The translations under genes and the position numbers were made by a program. Below, one piece after another: positions 1 through 8,211 of a DNA stretch of 64,000 bases (within the stretch, counting starts at the first letter, position 1; every line of letters begins with the position of its first letter). A model generated the notes under the pieces. That model did not search any database, had not been told where the DNA came from, and saw only the letters and a program-made list of their open reading frames with translations. The stretch is from positions 1-64,000 of the forward strand of contig DASVRT010000031.1 of NCBI GenBank assembly GCA_036388475.1, read 5' to 3'. This DNA is from JALZHR01 sp036388475. GTDB lineage: Bacteria > Acidobacteriota > Blastocatellia > Pyrinomonadales > Pyrinomonadaceae.

Positions 1-1091
1 TTCGACGTTTGAATCCGCAGATTTCGCGCTTCGTTTGCCTGCGCGACAAGCGGCAGAATTTTCTGCACGCGTTGTCCGGTCAAAGCGGAAATCGTCACAA
101 TCGGCGCGAAATCGAGAAACTTCATCGCCTCGCGCAGCGAACGCTCGAATTCGTAAATCGTATTCGTTTCCTTTTCTTCGACCGCGTCCCATTTGTTGAC
201 GACGATTATCACGCTGCAACCTTCTTCGACGGCGTAACCGGCGATGTTGGCGTCGAGATTCGTGACGCCTTCGACGGCATCAATCACCAGAATCGCGACG
301 TCGGCGCGTTCCAGAGATTTGCGCGCCATAATGACGGAAAGCTTTTCCGCCATTTCCGTCGTTTTGCCTTTGCGCCGGATTCCAGCCGTGTCAATCAAAA
401 GAAATTTCTGGTTGTCCACGGTCAGTTCCGTGTCAATCGCGTCGCGCGTCGTTCCGGCAATCGGCGAAACGATAACGCGTTCTTCGCCGAGAATTTTATT
501 TAAAAGCGAAGATTTGCCGACGTTCGGGCGACCGATGATGGCGAGCTTGATTTCCTTTTGTTCTTCTTCTTCGACTTCTTCGCCGAAATTCAGCACGGCG
601 AAAACCTCGTCGAGCAAATCGCCGATGCCGTTGCCGTGTTCGGCAGAAACCGGCACGAGTCCGAACCCGAATTTGTAAAACTCGGCGGATTCTTCTTCTA
701 CTTTTCTGGACTCGGATTTATTGGCGGCGATAAAAACCGGCTTGCCGATATTTCTGAGCATAATCCCGATTTCTTCGTCGAGCGGAATCGCGCCCGCGCG
801 GGCATCCAAAACCCAGATAATCGCCTGCGCCTGATTGATGGCGAAAGACGCCTGTTTGAAAATATTCGCCGGAATTATCGCTTCGTCGTCCGGCACGATG
901 CCGCCCGTATCGACCAGCTCGAATTTTTTCGCTTTCCATTCGACCTCGCCGTAAATGCGGTCGCGCGTAATGCCCGGCTCGTCGCCGACGATTGATTTAC
1001 GGCTTCCCGTCAGGCGATTGAAAAGCGTGGATTTTCCCACGTTCGGGCGACCGATGATGGCAACCAGAGGGTTTGTTATATTTTTACTCAT
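1..1091 (-). CDS. der: Ribosome-assembly GTPase Der (EngA), 3'-truncated by the window edge
   Basis: Der is a double-GTPase that binds the 50S subunit and helps its late assembly. The gene runs off the left end; 363 codons are present and roughly the last 75 residues (the KH-like C-terminal domain) are missing. Both G domains are visible: G1 motif GRPNVGKS at residues 14-21 and again at 187-194, switch motifs DTGGI (~61) and DTAGIRRKGKTTE in the second domain, and G4 motif NKWD in domain 2. In domain 1 the G4 position reads NKSE rather than NKxD, a mild oddity. An acidic linker (EEVEEEEQ) joins the domains, as is usual for Der. The start is the ATG at 1091. The identification rests on the tandem G-domain architecture, which is specific to Der. 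Confidence 0.96.
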   Translation of the reverse strand, partial: MSKNITNPLVAIIGRPNVGKSTLFNRLTGSRKSIVGDEPGITRDRIYGEVEWKAKKFELVDTGGIVPDDEAIIPANIFKQASFAINQAQAIIWVLDARAGAIPLDEEIGIMLRNIGKPVFIAANKSESRKVEEESAEFYKFGFGLVPVSAEHGNGIGDLLDEVFAVLNFGEEVEEEEQKEIKLAIIGRPNVGKSSLLNKILGEERVIVSPIAGTTRDAIDTELTVDNQKFLLIDTAGIRRKGKTTEMAEKLSVIMARKSLERADVAILVIDAVEGVTNLDANIAGYAVEEGCSVIIVVNKWDAVEEKETNTIYEFERSLREAMKFLDFAPIVTISALTGQRVQKILPLVAQANEARNLRIQTS

Positions 1092-1201
1092 TCAGTTTTC
1101 GCAGTTTATCAAGCTCTTTCAATAAAAATGATTACACGTTTGATTTAATCATACAAGATGTAAGATATTTCTTTCAGCAAACTTGAAAGGAGCTTTCCAA
1201 A

Positions 1202-1723
1202 ATGAATTTTCAAATCGAGCAAGCCGTCGAAATTCTTTCGCGAACGCCTGTTGTCTTAAATTCGCTGCTCGGAAATCTTTCCGGCGATTGGACGATGAAC
1301 AAGGAAACGGGCGACGGCTGGAGTCCGTTCGACGTAGTCGGGCATTTCATACACGGCGAAGAAACCGATTGGATTCCGCGCGCCGAAATCATTCTCGCGC
1401 AGGGCGAAAACCCGATTTTTGAACCGTTCGACCGTTTTGCTCAATTCGAGCGTTCGAAAGGAAAAACTTTGAGCGAGCTGCTGGAAACTTTCGCCGTTTT
1501 GCGCGGCAGAAACATCGAAATTCTGCGCCGCCTGAATATCACGCCCGACCGGCTGCGATTACAAGGAATCCATCCCGAATTGGGCGAGGTCAATCTCGAA
1601 CAACTGCTGGCGACCTGGGTCGTTCACGATTTAACGCACATCAGGCAAATCGTGACCGCGCTGGCGCATAAATACGCGGAAAATGTCGGAGCCTGGAAGG
1701 AATATTTATCAATTCTGAAATAA
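1202..1723 (+). CDS. DinB-fold metal-binding protein (DinB_2 type)
   Basis: A 173-residue soluble protein with the four-helix DinB/YfiT-like layout: an N-terminal helix, a VGHFIHGEE segment near residue 45 and a C-terminal VVHDLTHIRQ segment near residue 140. The His residues in these two segments match the usual metal triad of this superfamily. Members include damage-inducible DinB proteins and thiol transferases; the substrate cannot be read from sequence. A strong ribosome site (AAAGGAG, 1186-1192) lies 9 bases before the ATG, which fixes the start. It is monocistronic and convergent with the next gene, sharing a terminator with it. Confidence 0.85.
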   Translation: MNFQIEQAVEILSRTPVVLNSLLGNLSGDWTMNKETGDGWSPFDVVGHFIHGEETDWIPRAEIILAQGENPIFEPFDRFAQFERSKGKTLSELLETFAVLRGRNIEILRRLNITPDRLRLQGIHPELGEVNLEQLLATWVVHDLTHIRQIVTALAHKYAENVGAWKEYLSILK

Positions 1724-1778
1724 TTTCTTTTAAAAACACGCTTCGTTATTTTTGCTTTTCCATCTCTCTTTAAAAAAG

Positions 1779-1812
1779 AAACGCCCGGATTTCTTTGGAA
1801 ATCCGGGCGTTT
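1779..1812. terminator. Bidirectional intrinsic terminator
   Basis: A perfect 15-bp stem (1779-1793 with 1798-1812) closes a 4-base loop. A-rich sequence on the left and T-rich on the right make it a terminator for both the DinB-fold gene (+) and the Gln-rich gene (-), which converge here. Confidence 0.9.
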
Positions 1813-1833
1813 TTGAGAGACAGGAAATTATTT

Positions 1834-3231
1834 CTAGTTACCGTCTTCGTCTTCATAACGGTCGTCGTCATTTTCGTAACGATTATCGTTATCGTCGTAA
1901 CGGTCGTCGTTATTATTGTAACGGTCATCGTCGTTGTAGCGGTCGTCGTTATTGTTGGAAATCACGACCTGAAGAATTCCCGAAAGGATATTTCCGAGAA
2001 TGCTGTAACCGCCGTTCGAATATCTGCCGTATTGATAGCGGCTGTAATAACCGTCTTCGTAACCGCGACGGAAGCCTTCACGGAAATAGTATTGATATTC
2101 ATTCAGCCCAACGTAATAACTGTCGTAACCGTATGAAGCATCCTGATAACCGAAAGCGTTATTGTAGTCAAAGCCCCAGCCGTCCTGACGGTCGGCGCGT
2201 CCGGCTTGGAAGCCTTCCGAATAACCGTCGTTGATGGCGCGTCTGAGCATTTGCGCTCCGTATGAACTGGTGTAGTAATAACTACCGCCGCGATTATAGC
2301 GATAATTGTTTACGTAGTTGTTGTATTGCCACTGCTGCAAGCGCAATTGGTCACGGCGCAGGCGTTCCCAGTAGCGCTGTTCATAACGCAGTTGAGCATT
2401 ACGACGCTGTTGTTCGAGAATGCGATAGCGCTGTTTGTCGAGCGACTGCTGGCGCTGCCAGCGTGTATTGTTCTGCTGCTGCCATTGACGCCACTGCTGC
2501 GACGATTGATTGCGGTTGTTACGATTATAATCGCCGCGCTGGTTCTGCTGCTGGCGCTGCCATTGACCGTTGTTGCGCTGAGTTTGCTGATTTTGGTCTA
2601 CGCGTCGGCGGTCTTCGTTTTGTCGCTGTTGCTGGTCTTGAATCTGCCGTTGCTGCTGACGCTGCTGCCAGACTTGCTGTTGCTGTTGTTGACGCTGTGA
2701 TTCGGTACGCTGCTGGTCTTGAATCTGGCGTTGACGACGCTGTTGTTCCCAGCGCTGGTCTTGCTGCGGCTGTTGCGTCTGCTGTTGACGTTGTTGTTCG
2801 GCGCGACGTTGATTTTGCTGTTGACGCCAGGTTTCCTGCTGCTGCTGCTGGCGCTGCTGTTGCTGTTCGACACGTCGCTGATTTTGTTGCTGACGCCACT
2901 GTTCCTGTTGTTGCTGGCGCGCTTGCTCGTTGCGTTGTTGTTGTTGCTGGCGCGATTGTTCGTTGCGCTGTTGCTGCTGTTGTTGACGCCATTGCTCCTG
3001 CTGCTGCTGGCGTTGTTGACGCGCCTGTTCCTGCTGTTGCTGGCGTTGCTGCTGCTGAGCCTGGCGTTGATTCTGACGCTCTTGCTGCGCCTGATTTTGC
3101 TGCTCCATCTGTTGTTGTTTCTGTTCCCTGCCCTCGGTGCGACGTTGGGCATTAGCCGCGTCGGTCACGGCGAAAAAGGAAACCGCAAGAACGGACGAAA
3201 CCGCAATGTTCCTAAAATATTTTGATGACAT
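1834..3231 (-). CDS. Exported Gln/Arg-rich low-complexity protein with Asp-rich tail
   Basis: 465 residues in three parts. Residues 1-28 are a signal peptide ending ANAQ. Residues ~30-300 are almost wholly Gln, Arg, Asn and Glu in short QQQ/QRQ runs, probably a long helical or coiled segment. The C-terminal third is Tyr/Gly-rich with two GF/GY..G..DG-type segments (INDGYSEGFQAG; FREGFRRGYEDGY), a hydrophobic stretch (ILGNILSGILQVV), and then an Asn/Asp/Arg/Tyr repeat (variants of NDDRY) to the end. The start is set by GGAGGTAGGAA just before the ATG. A -24/-12-like promoter lies about 60 bases upstream. I do not recognise a family with known function. The acidic tail could bind cations and the basic Gln/Arg region anionic polymer, but that is conjecture. 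Confidence 0.8.
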   Translation of the reverse strand: MSSKYFRNIAVSSVLAVSFFAVTDAANAQRRTEGREQKQQQMEQQNQAQQERQNQRQAQQQQRQQQQEQARQQRQQQQEQWRQQQQQQRNEQSRQQQQQRNEQARQQQQEQWRQQQNQRRVEQQQQRQQQQQETWRQQQNQRRAEQQRQQQTQQPQQDQRWEQQRRQRQIQDQQRTESQRQQQQQQVWQQRQQQRQIQDQQQRQNEDRRRVDQNQQTQRNNGQWQRQQQNQRGDYNRNNRNQSSQQWRQWQQQNNTRWQRQQSLDKQRYRILEQQRRNAQLRYEQRYWERLRRDQLRLQQWQYNNYVNNYRYNRGGSYYYTSSYGAQMLRRAINDGYSEGFQAGRADRQDGWGFDYNNAFGYQDASYGYDSYYVGLNEYQYYFREGFRRGYEDGYYSRYQYGRYSNGGYSILGNILSGILQVVISNNNDDRYNDDDRYNNNDDRYDDNDNRYENDDDRYEDEDGN

Positions 3232-3289
3232 TTCCTACCTCCAGAATGTTCAGTTGAGGAAAAACCCCAAATGATTTATTTTTCTTATA

Positions 3290-3304
3290 GCAATAATCAT
3301 TCCA
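3290..3304 (-). promoter_or_regulatory. Sigma-54-like -24/-12 element
   Basis: On the minus strand TGGAAT-N5-TTGCT places GG and GC at the spacing required for sigma-54. The -12 part is perfect and the -24 part is 4 of 6. Predicted start near 3278, giving a ~47-base leader to the Gln-rich gene. Confidence 0.5.
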
Positions 3305-3406
3305 AAAGTTAAATGTAAAAATAACAACACTTAAATTTCGGGCGAATCGTTTCAGGACACCTTTTCCGACATCGACAGACTTTATCGGGTAGAAAAACCT
3401 TCGATT

Positions 3407-4093
3407 TTAATCCGCTTTCTGAAACTCGTAAGCGATGCGCACGTTGAGCGCGCCGTTGGTAATTTCGTGTTTGACGCCGACGGCTTTCATCCGTAAGCTT
3501 CCGGCGTTTTGAACGGGGACGACGAACGAAACTTTTTCCATCTGCAAAATCTGAATCGGATTTATTTTTTTATCAATCGAGCTTTGCACCAAACGCGCCA
3601 GGATTCCGCTGCCGAGTCCGCCCGCGCCGCTCAGATTGACGCCCGAAACCGTCGCGCGACCGACGAGCGCCTGTTTCTGGCGGTCAAATTCCAAATCGAT
3701 ATTCGTCTCCGCCACGCCCGAAAAATCGACGCAGCCGATTAAAGGCGGATTGTAACTGCCCGAAAACGCAATCGGCGCGCTGATTTTCCCTTCCCGAAAA
3801 CGCACGCTCGTCCGCACGCCTTCATTCTCGCGCTTCAGCCGGATAACTTCGCTGCAAACCGCCGGTCGGACTTCGGACTTCCGGCTTCGGTCTGCGACAA
3901 AACCCGAAACCACCGGCTCCCGGCTCGTTTTCGCAATCGGAAACTCCGGCGGAGTCGTATTTTTAAAAATCGCGTCGAGCAGCACGTCGAAAAACTGTTC
4001 GTTCAAAGTAATCGTCACTTCCGCCTGCTGCGCCTGCGCCGCGGAAACCAGCGAGATAATCGAAAACGCCAAAGCCAGAACTCTCTTTTTCAT
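3407..4093 (-). CDS. Exported protein of unknown function
   Basis: 228 residues. The start is the ATG at 4093, chosen because AAAGGA precedes it and because it opens a classic signal peptide (MKKRVLAL...SAAQAQ). An upstream in-frame extension lacks such features. The mature part begins VTITLNEQFFDVLLDAIF and contains two Cys (AVCSEVI, IGCVDFSG) that could pair in the periplasm. The middle resembles a beta-rich lipid- or ligand-binding fold (alternating hydrophobic strands, SGVNLSGAGGLGSGILARLV). I do not recognise the family. It stands alone between the Gln-rich gene and a decayed PIN-domain fragment. Confidence 0.7.
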   Translation of the reverse strand: MKKRVLALAFSIISLVSAAQAQQAEVTITLNEQFFDVLLDAIFKNTTPPEFPIAKTSREPVVSGFVADRSRKSEVRPAVCSEVIRLKRENEGVRTSVRFREGKISAPIAFSGSYNPPLIGCVDFSGVAETNIDLEFDRQKQALVGRATVSGVNLSGAGGLGSGILARLVQSSIDKKINPIQILQMEKVSFVVPVQNAGSLRMKAVGVKHEITNGALNVRIAYEFQKAD

Positions 4094-4140
4094 TCCAAAT
4101 CCTTTTCTCAGGGAAAATCTTTCGGGCAAAACGAATTTAA

Positions 4141-4368
4141 CTTCTAATAGATAAAAAGGGCAACCCGCAAGTTGCCCTCGATTTCCCGAATTTATCTGCG
4201 GCGGAGGCAATTGAGAAGAAGTTTGTCGATTGCGCAACTGTCGCCGACGCCGTTTGTCTGGTTTCCAACGATAATCACTTTCAAATATTAAAAACGATTG
4301 ATTTTCCGAAAATATCTGTTTTAACCTTACCCGAATTTGAATCTGAATATAAACAATTGCTGAGCTGA
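4141..4368 (+). pseudogene. Remnant of a PIN-domain (VapC-like) toxin, C-terminal part only
   Basis: An open frame with no credible start or ribosome site ends at TGA 4366-4368. From about 4219 it reads like the end of a PIN ribonuclease: KFVDCATVAD, then LVSNDNHFQILK, then FPKISVLTLPEF. The Asp residues in FVDC and SNDNHF match the later catalytic acids of PIN domains. The N-terminal half with the first acidic residues is absent, and no antitoxin is adjacent. It is best read as the stump of a lost toxin-antitoxin module. Confidence 0.6.
4158..4177. repeat. Short hairpin with flanking T run on the minus strand
   Basis: GGGCAAC (4158-4164) pairs with GTTGCCC (4171-4177). On the minus strand it is followed by TTTTTAT, so it could terminate read-through from the right. 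It lies inside the PIN remnant, so it may also be chance. Confidence 0.4.
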
Positions 4369-4454
4369 TAAAGTTCGAAGCCTGCGCGATTTTAGATTTA
4401 GATTTTTATTAATCGGCGTTATCCACGCGCTTGTTCCCGCTCTTGTTTCCTCAT

Positions 4455-5333
4455 TCAATGCCCTTGCGGTTCGGGGAATTCTTCCGCCAGCATTTTTTCG
4501 ACCGACTGCATTTTGCCGGGGTTTTCCTTGAGATGGGCGCGGAGCTGGGCTAGTTCGGCGTCGGTTTTGGATTTGAGCATCTGGCGCAAATCGTCTTCGG
4601 CGCGGGCGTGGGTTTGGAAGGTTTCGTATTCGTTTGCCAGAGCCTGTTCGCCGGCTTCGATGCTTTTGTCCATCTGGGCGAGCAGATGCAGGCTTTCGGC
4701 GCGTTTTTCGGGCGGCGCGAGCTTGATGGTTTCCGCCAGCAGGTCTCTTTGTTCGATGGCTTCGAGCAGGAAGGCGAGCGCCTGTTTATAGCTCGCGTCC
4801 ATCTCGTATTCTTTTTTCAGGTGCGGAAAACGCTGCTCGGCGTTTTTGCGTTTTTCTTCCAATTGGCGGCGGGCGGCGGCGAGCACGGCGTCGAAAGCGG
4901 CGATAATTTCCAGAGGCTTGTCGTCCGGGTGCAGATTATTCAAAACGGCAGCCGTCTCCGCGCGCTTCACTTCATACTCGCGCAGATGTCGGGCGGGCGC
5001 GGATTCGTCGCCGAGCCGCAGGAATTCTTCGTCGTCGGTGTTTTCTATAGTTTCCGCCAATTCTTCGCCGATGATTTTGAACTGTCGCCGGAATTCCGCC
5101 GCCGACATTTCAGACAGGCGACGCGTCGCGTCATTGACGGCTTCGTTCAGGTCGGTGAACATCTGCAAAAGCTCGGGCGCAGGGTTTTGCTGAATTTTCT
5201 CGACCAGCATCTCGCGCATTTGAATCGCTTTAGCGAGCATTTGCTTCAGCTTCTCCATTTCGACGAGAGAAGGCGGCTTTTCGTCGCCGGCGGCGGAAGA
5301 TTTCGGTGATTTGTTTTGATTTTTCCTTTTCAT
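4455..5333 (-). CDS. Coiled-coil protein of unknown function
   Basis: 292 residues from the ATG at 5333; an in-frame TTG three codons earlier is less likely. No signal peptide or membrane segment. After a Lys-rich N-terminus the chain is almost entirely charged helix with two similar modules: residues ~25-80 (LKQMLAKAIQMREMLVEKI...) and ~180-240 (YKQALAFLLEAIEQRDLLAETI...). This suggests an internal duplication of a helical hairpin. The start lies just past the kdsD terminator, so it may be read by leakage from kdsD or from its own weak promoter. I do not recognise it; an intracellular structural or scaffolding role is only a guess. Confidence 0.7.
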   Translation of the reverse strand: MKRKNQNKSPKSSAAGDEKPPSLVEMEKLKQMLAKAIQMREMLVEKIQQNPAPELLQMFTDLNEAVNDATRRLSEMSAAEFRRQFKIIGEELAETIENTDDEEFLRLGDESAPARHLREYEVKRAETAAVLNNLHPDDKPLEIIAAFDAVLAAARRQLEEKRKNAEQRFPHLKKEYEMDASYKQALAFLLEAIEQRDLLAETIKLAPPEKRAESLHLLAQMDKSIEAGEQALANEYETFQTHARAEDDLRQMLKSKTDAELAQLRAHLKENPGKMQSVEKMLAEEFPEPQGH

Positions 5334-5350
5334 ATCTTTCAATCTGAAAT

Positions 5351-5375
5351 AAAAAACCCGGCAAAAGCGTGCCGG
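5351..5375 (-). terminator. Intrinsic terminator after kdsD
   Basis: On the minus strand CCGGCA-loop-TGCCGG is followed at once by GTTTTTTATTT. It begins at the kdsD stop codon and separates kdsD from the coiled-coil gene. Confidence 0.75.
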
Positions 5376-6344
5376 TTATAAACCGCTCCGGACAATATCG
5401 TGCACGCGAATCAAGCCCAGACACGCGCCCGTCTCATCGACGACCGGCAGAACGGAAATTTGATGCGGGCGGTTTTCCATCAGCTGCAAGGCGTCGTAAG
5501 CGAGCATTTCCGGCGCGGCGACCGTCGGGTTGCGCGTCATCATCCGCCGGGCGTCGAGGGCGGAAAGATTTTCGGTCGAAGTTTTTTCGATGGTGCGGCG
5601 CAAATCGCCTTCGGTGACGATGCCGGTCAGCCTGCCGTTTTCGTCAACCACGTTGACCGCGCCGAGCGCGTGTCGCGAAAGGGCTTTGACGACGCCGAGC
5701 CAATTTTCGCCGCCGCTGATATTCGGGCTTTCGTGCATTAAATCTTTGACTTTCAGCGTCAGGCGTTTGCCGAGCCGACCAGCCGGGTGATTCGACGCGA
5801 AATCTTCGGCGGTCAAGCCTTTTGCCTGCATCACGGTCATCGCGAGCGCGTCGCCGATTGCCAGCGCAACCGTCGTCGAGGTCGTCGGCGCGAGATTCAA
5901 GGGACACGCTTCCTGGTCAACCGACGCGTCGAGCACCACGTCCGCATTGCGCGCCAGCGTCGAATTCAAGTTTCCGACGATGGCAATTATCGAAACTCCG
6001 CGTTGTTTTAAAGCCGGCAAAAGAGCGATGATTTCGTCGGTTTCGCCCGAATTGCTCAGAGCAATCACGCAGTCGCCGCGCGTAATCACGCCGAGCCCGC
6101 CGTGCAGCGCGTCCGAAGGGTGCAGAAAAACGGCGACCGTGCCGGTCGAAGTCATCGTATCGGCGATTTTGTTGGCGATAATGCCGGATTTGCCGACGCC
6201 GATGACGACCGCTTTGCTTTCGCATTCGAGCAGCAGCCGGACGGCTTGCTCGACCGCTTCCTCACTCAGATTTTTCGCCGCGCATTCGATGGCGGCGGCT
6301 TCGAGCTTTAAAAGCTCGACGACTTGCGAAAAGGTTTTGCTCAC
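5376..6344 (-). CDS. kdsD: Arabinose-5-phosphate isomerase, KdsD/GutQ family
   Basis: Converts ribulose-5-phosphate to arabinose-5-phosphate, the first step to Kdo for lipopolysaccharide. An N-terminal SIS domain (GVGKSGIIANKIADTMTSTG; ALSNSGETDEI; APTTSTT) is followed by the EDFASNHPAGRLGKRL linker and a pair of CBS domains (VKDLMHESPNI...; ARRMMTRNPTV...) to the end. From the GTG at 6344 the product is 322 residues, close to the usual ~328. An in-frame TTG at 6380 would add 12 residues encoded in repeat-like sequence, so I prefer GTG. The presence of KdsD supports a diderm cell with Kdo-containing lipid A. Confidence 0.92.
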   Translation of the reverse strand: MSKTFSQVVELLKLEAAAIECAAKNLSEEAVEQAVRLLLECESKAVVIGVGKSGIIANKIADTMTSTGTVAVFLHPSDALHGGLGVITRGDCVIALSNSGETDEIIALLPALKQRGVSIIAIVGNLNSTLARNADVVLDASVDQEACPLNLAPTTSTTVALAIGDALAMTVMQAKGLTAEDFASNHPAGRLGKRLTLKVKDLMHESPNISGGENWLGVVKALSRHALGAVNVVDENGRLTGIVTEGDLRRTIEKTSTENLSALDARRMMTRNPTVAAPEMLAYDALQLMENRPHQISVLPVVDETGACLGLIRVHDIVRSGL

Positions 6345-6427
6345 TTTTTTATTTTCACCACAAAGAGGCGAAGAACACAAAGAAAGAAGAATGAAACCGC
6401 CGATTGACGCAGATAAACGCAGATTTT

Positions 6428-6528
6428 AACCGGATAGACAGGATGAAAAAGTTTTCTTCAAAACGTTTGAATAAAACTCGAAGGTTGATTTGAAAAACAA
6501 TTTATCCTGTTTATCCTGTCCATCCGGT
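6428..6528. repeat. Intergenic phrase-plus-reverse-complement element
   Basis: A 17-base phrase (6428-6444, core CCGGATAGACAGGAT) recurs inverted at 6512-6528 with one mismatch, and part of the right arm (TTTATCCTG) is doubled. It fills most of the gap between two minus-strand genes and can form a hairpin. Confidence 0.7.
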
Positions 6529-6539
6529 TTGAATTTTCG

Positions 6540-7391
6540 TTAATTTTCCGGCTCGGGAATCGGCAGAAAAGCGTCCAGCACGATTTGCCATTTGCCGCCG
6601 CGCAGCTTCCAGATTTGCAGAAAATTTCCCTTTTCAATCTGCTTGCCGCTTTTGTCGCCGATTGTGTAGGAATTGCTGACATACGCCATATCAGCCGCGC
6701 CGACGAACACGGAGCGCTTGGCGAAAAAGATTCGCGTTTTGTCGTTTTTGAATTCGGCGGACGCGTTCTGTTTGCCTAAAATCGGCTGTTTCCCGTCGCG
6801 CAAAAGCCGCGCGTCTTCAGCCAGAAACGCTTTGTAGGCTTTGCTTAAACCTTGTTTGGTCGCCGTCTCGAAAAACGCGGTCGAGGCATCGGCGGCGGAA
6901 AATTTCTTTTCGTTTAATTCCCTGCCCGAATCCTCGGGCGATTTCCAGGCGGTTTCGATGCCGGCGGGCTTGTCGTGCGAGACGCCCAAATCCAGCGCGG
7001 CTAAATAAGTGCCGTTCGGCTGGCGCTGCCACATCGTCACGTATTGACCGTAATAAGCGTCGCGGTCGTCTTTGCCTTTCGGGCGATAAATCGAGTTTCC
7101 GGTCGTGTAGCCGAGCGCGCCGTTGGAAGAAACGTCGACAAAATTCGGATTCCAGAACAATCCGGCGGGCGAAGCGGGACGCGATTTCCAGTATTCGCGG
7201 CAGTTGACCGGGCGCGGATTAAAACAAACGCCGTCAGGCGCGGAAAATTCGATAAAAGATTGATTGATGCCTTTTTCGGCGGCGGCGCGCTCAAAGGCTT
7301 TTTCCGTGTCGTAAAGCTTCTGCAAATCGCTCTGCGCGAAAGCGCCGACCGAGCTGAAAATAATCAAAAACAAAATGGCGATTTTTTTCAT
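6540..7391 (-). CDS. Exported protein with two SnoaL/DUF4440-like (NTF2-fold) domains
   Basis: 283 residues from the ATG at 7391, which is preceded by AAAGGAAT and opens a signal peptide (MKKIAILFLIIFSS...AFAQ). Two related halves follow: residues ~20-150 (LYDTEKAFERAAAEKG...) and ~165-283 (ASTAFFETATKQGLSKAYKAFLAEDARLLRDG...GKWQIVLDAF). Each shows the helix-helix-sheet order and the closing KWQIV-type strand typical of DUF4440/SnoaL-like domains. Such domains often bind small hydrophobic molecules, but the ligand here is unknown. It is divergent from the zinc-ribbon gene. Confidence 0.75.
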   Translation of the reverse strand: MKKIAILFLIIFSSVGAFAQSDLQKLYDTEKAFERAAAEKGINQSFIEFSAPDGVCFNPRPVNCREYWKSRPASPAGLFWNPNFVDVSSNGALGYTTGNSIYRPKGKDDRDAYYGQYVTMWQRQPNGTYLAALDLGVSHDKPAGIETAWKSPEDSGRELNEKKFSAADASTAFFETATKQGLSKAYKAFLAEDARLLRDGKQPILGKQNASAEFKNDKTRIFFAKRSVFVGAADMAYVSNSYTIGDKSGKQIEKGNFLQIWKLRGGKWQIVLDAFLPIPEPEN

Positions 7392-7548
7392 ATCTAAAAA
7401 CGATTCCTTTGTCCGCGTTACATTTTTTCGACGCTTTTGTTTGCCCGAACTCCAATAATTATTAATTTCTCGCAAAATGTCTATCGGATTTCGTCATCTG
7501 TCTGAAATTAAGTCTTCGATTTTTCGAATTAAGTCTCCGATTTTACAT

Positions 7549-8199
7549 ATGAAAGCCATAACCTGTCCGCAATGCGGCGGATTGATTCAGGAAATTACCG
7601 AAAACCGGACGATTGCCGATTGCGAATACTGCGGCGCGAAAATTCTCGTTCCGTTTGAGAAAAAGCCTTCGCCGGGCGAGCAGCAGACGCCCGGCTCGAA
7701 CGCGCGTTCGGGCTTTAATCAACTCGGCTATCCGATTGACGAAGAAATTCCGCTTACAATGTCGGCGGCGGAAAACAACAATTTCGCGGGCAAAGTAACG
7801 GGTTTTATATCCGCGATTCTGGTAATCGTTTCGGTTATCGGCGTTTTCGTCGCCTTTACGAACAAATCGCGTTCGCAGACGAATTCCGCCGCGCCGTCGC
7901 CGTATCGCACGCCGACGCCTCGTCCGACGCCGCCGCGAACCGGCGTTGACAAAAATATCCAAAGCCGCGCCCTTTCCCTGCCGAAACCCGTTTTGCCGAA
8001 AGGAACCGTCATCGTCAGCCAAATCCGCGTCGAGGTTTTTGTCAAAGTTGACGCCACAGGAAACGTCGCGCAGGCGCAGGCTTACACCGGCACGGAAGTT
8101 TTGAAAAACGCGGCGGAGCAGGCGGCAAAGCAGGCTAAATTCAAACCGGACGCAAAAGAAGTTTCGGGCATTTTAATCTACGAGTTTCCGCCGAATTAA
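7549..8199 (+). CDS. Membrane protein: zinc ribbon, one TM helix, periplasmic TonB-C-like domain
   Basis: 216 residues from the ATG at 7549; an in-frame ATG at 7477 would add 24 residues but neither has a clear ribosome site. The order is: a zinc ribbon (CPQCGG near the start, CEYCGAK ~20 residues later), a linker, one membrane helix (VTGFISAILVIVSVIGVFVAF), a Pro/Thr-rich stretch, and a C-terminal domain (VRVFVKVDATGNVAQAQAYTG-like, then LKNAAEQAAKQAKFKP). The last part has the look of TonB C-terminal/energy-transducer domains. Topology would put the zinc ribbon inside and the TonB-like domain outside. No ExbB/ExbD genes are nearby, so classical energy transduction is not supported. Confidence 0.75.
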   Translation: MKAITCPQCGGLIQEITENRTIADCEYCGAKILVPFEKKPSPGEQQTPGSNARSGFNQLGYPIDEEIPLTMSAAENNNFAGKVTGFISAILVIVSVIGVFVAFTNKSRSQTNSAAPSPYRTPTPRPTPPRTGVDKNIQSRALSLPKPVLPKGTVIVSQIRVEVFVKVDATGNVAQAQAYTGTEVLKNAAEQAAKQAKFKPDAKEVSGILIYEFPPN

Positions 8200-8211
8200 A
8201 TTTTACCGAAA

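Noticed and set aside
2262..3225. Long plus-strand open frames rich in Leu, Ala and Val opposite the Gln-rich gene
   Set aside because: They are antisense reads of CAG/CGC repeats; they lack ribosome sites, and the minus frame has a signal peptide and strong ribosome site.
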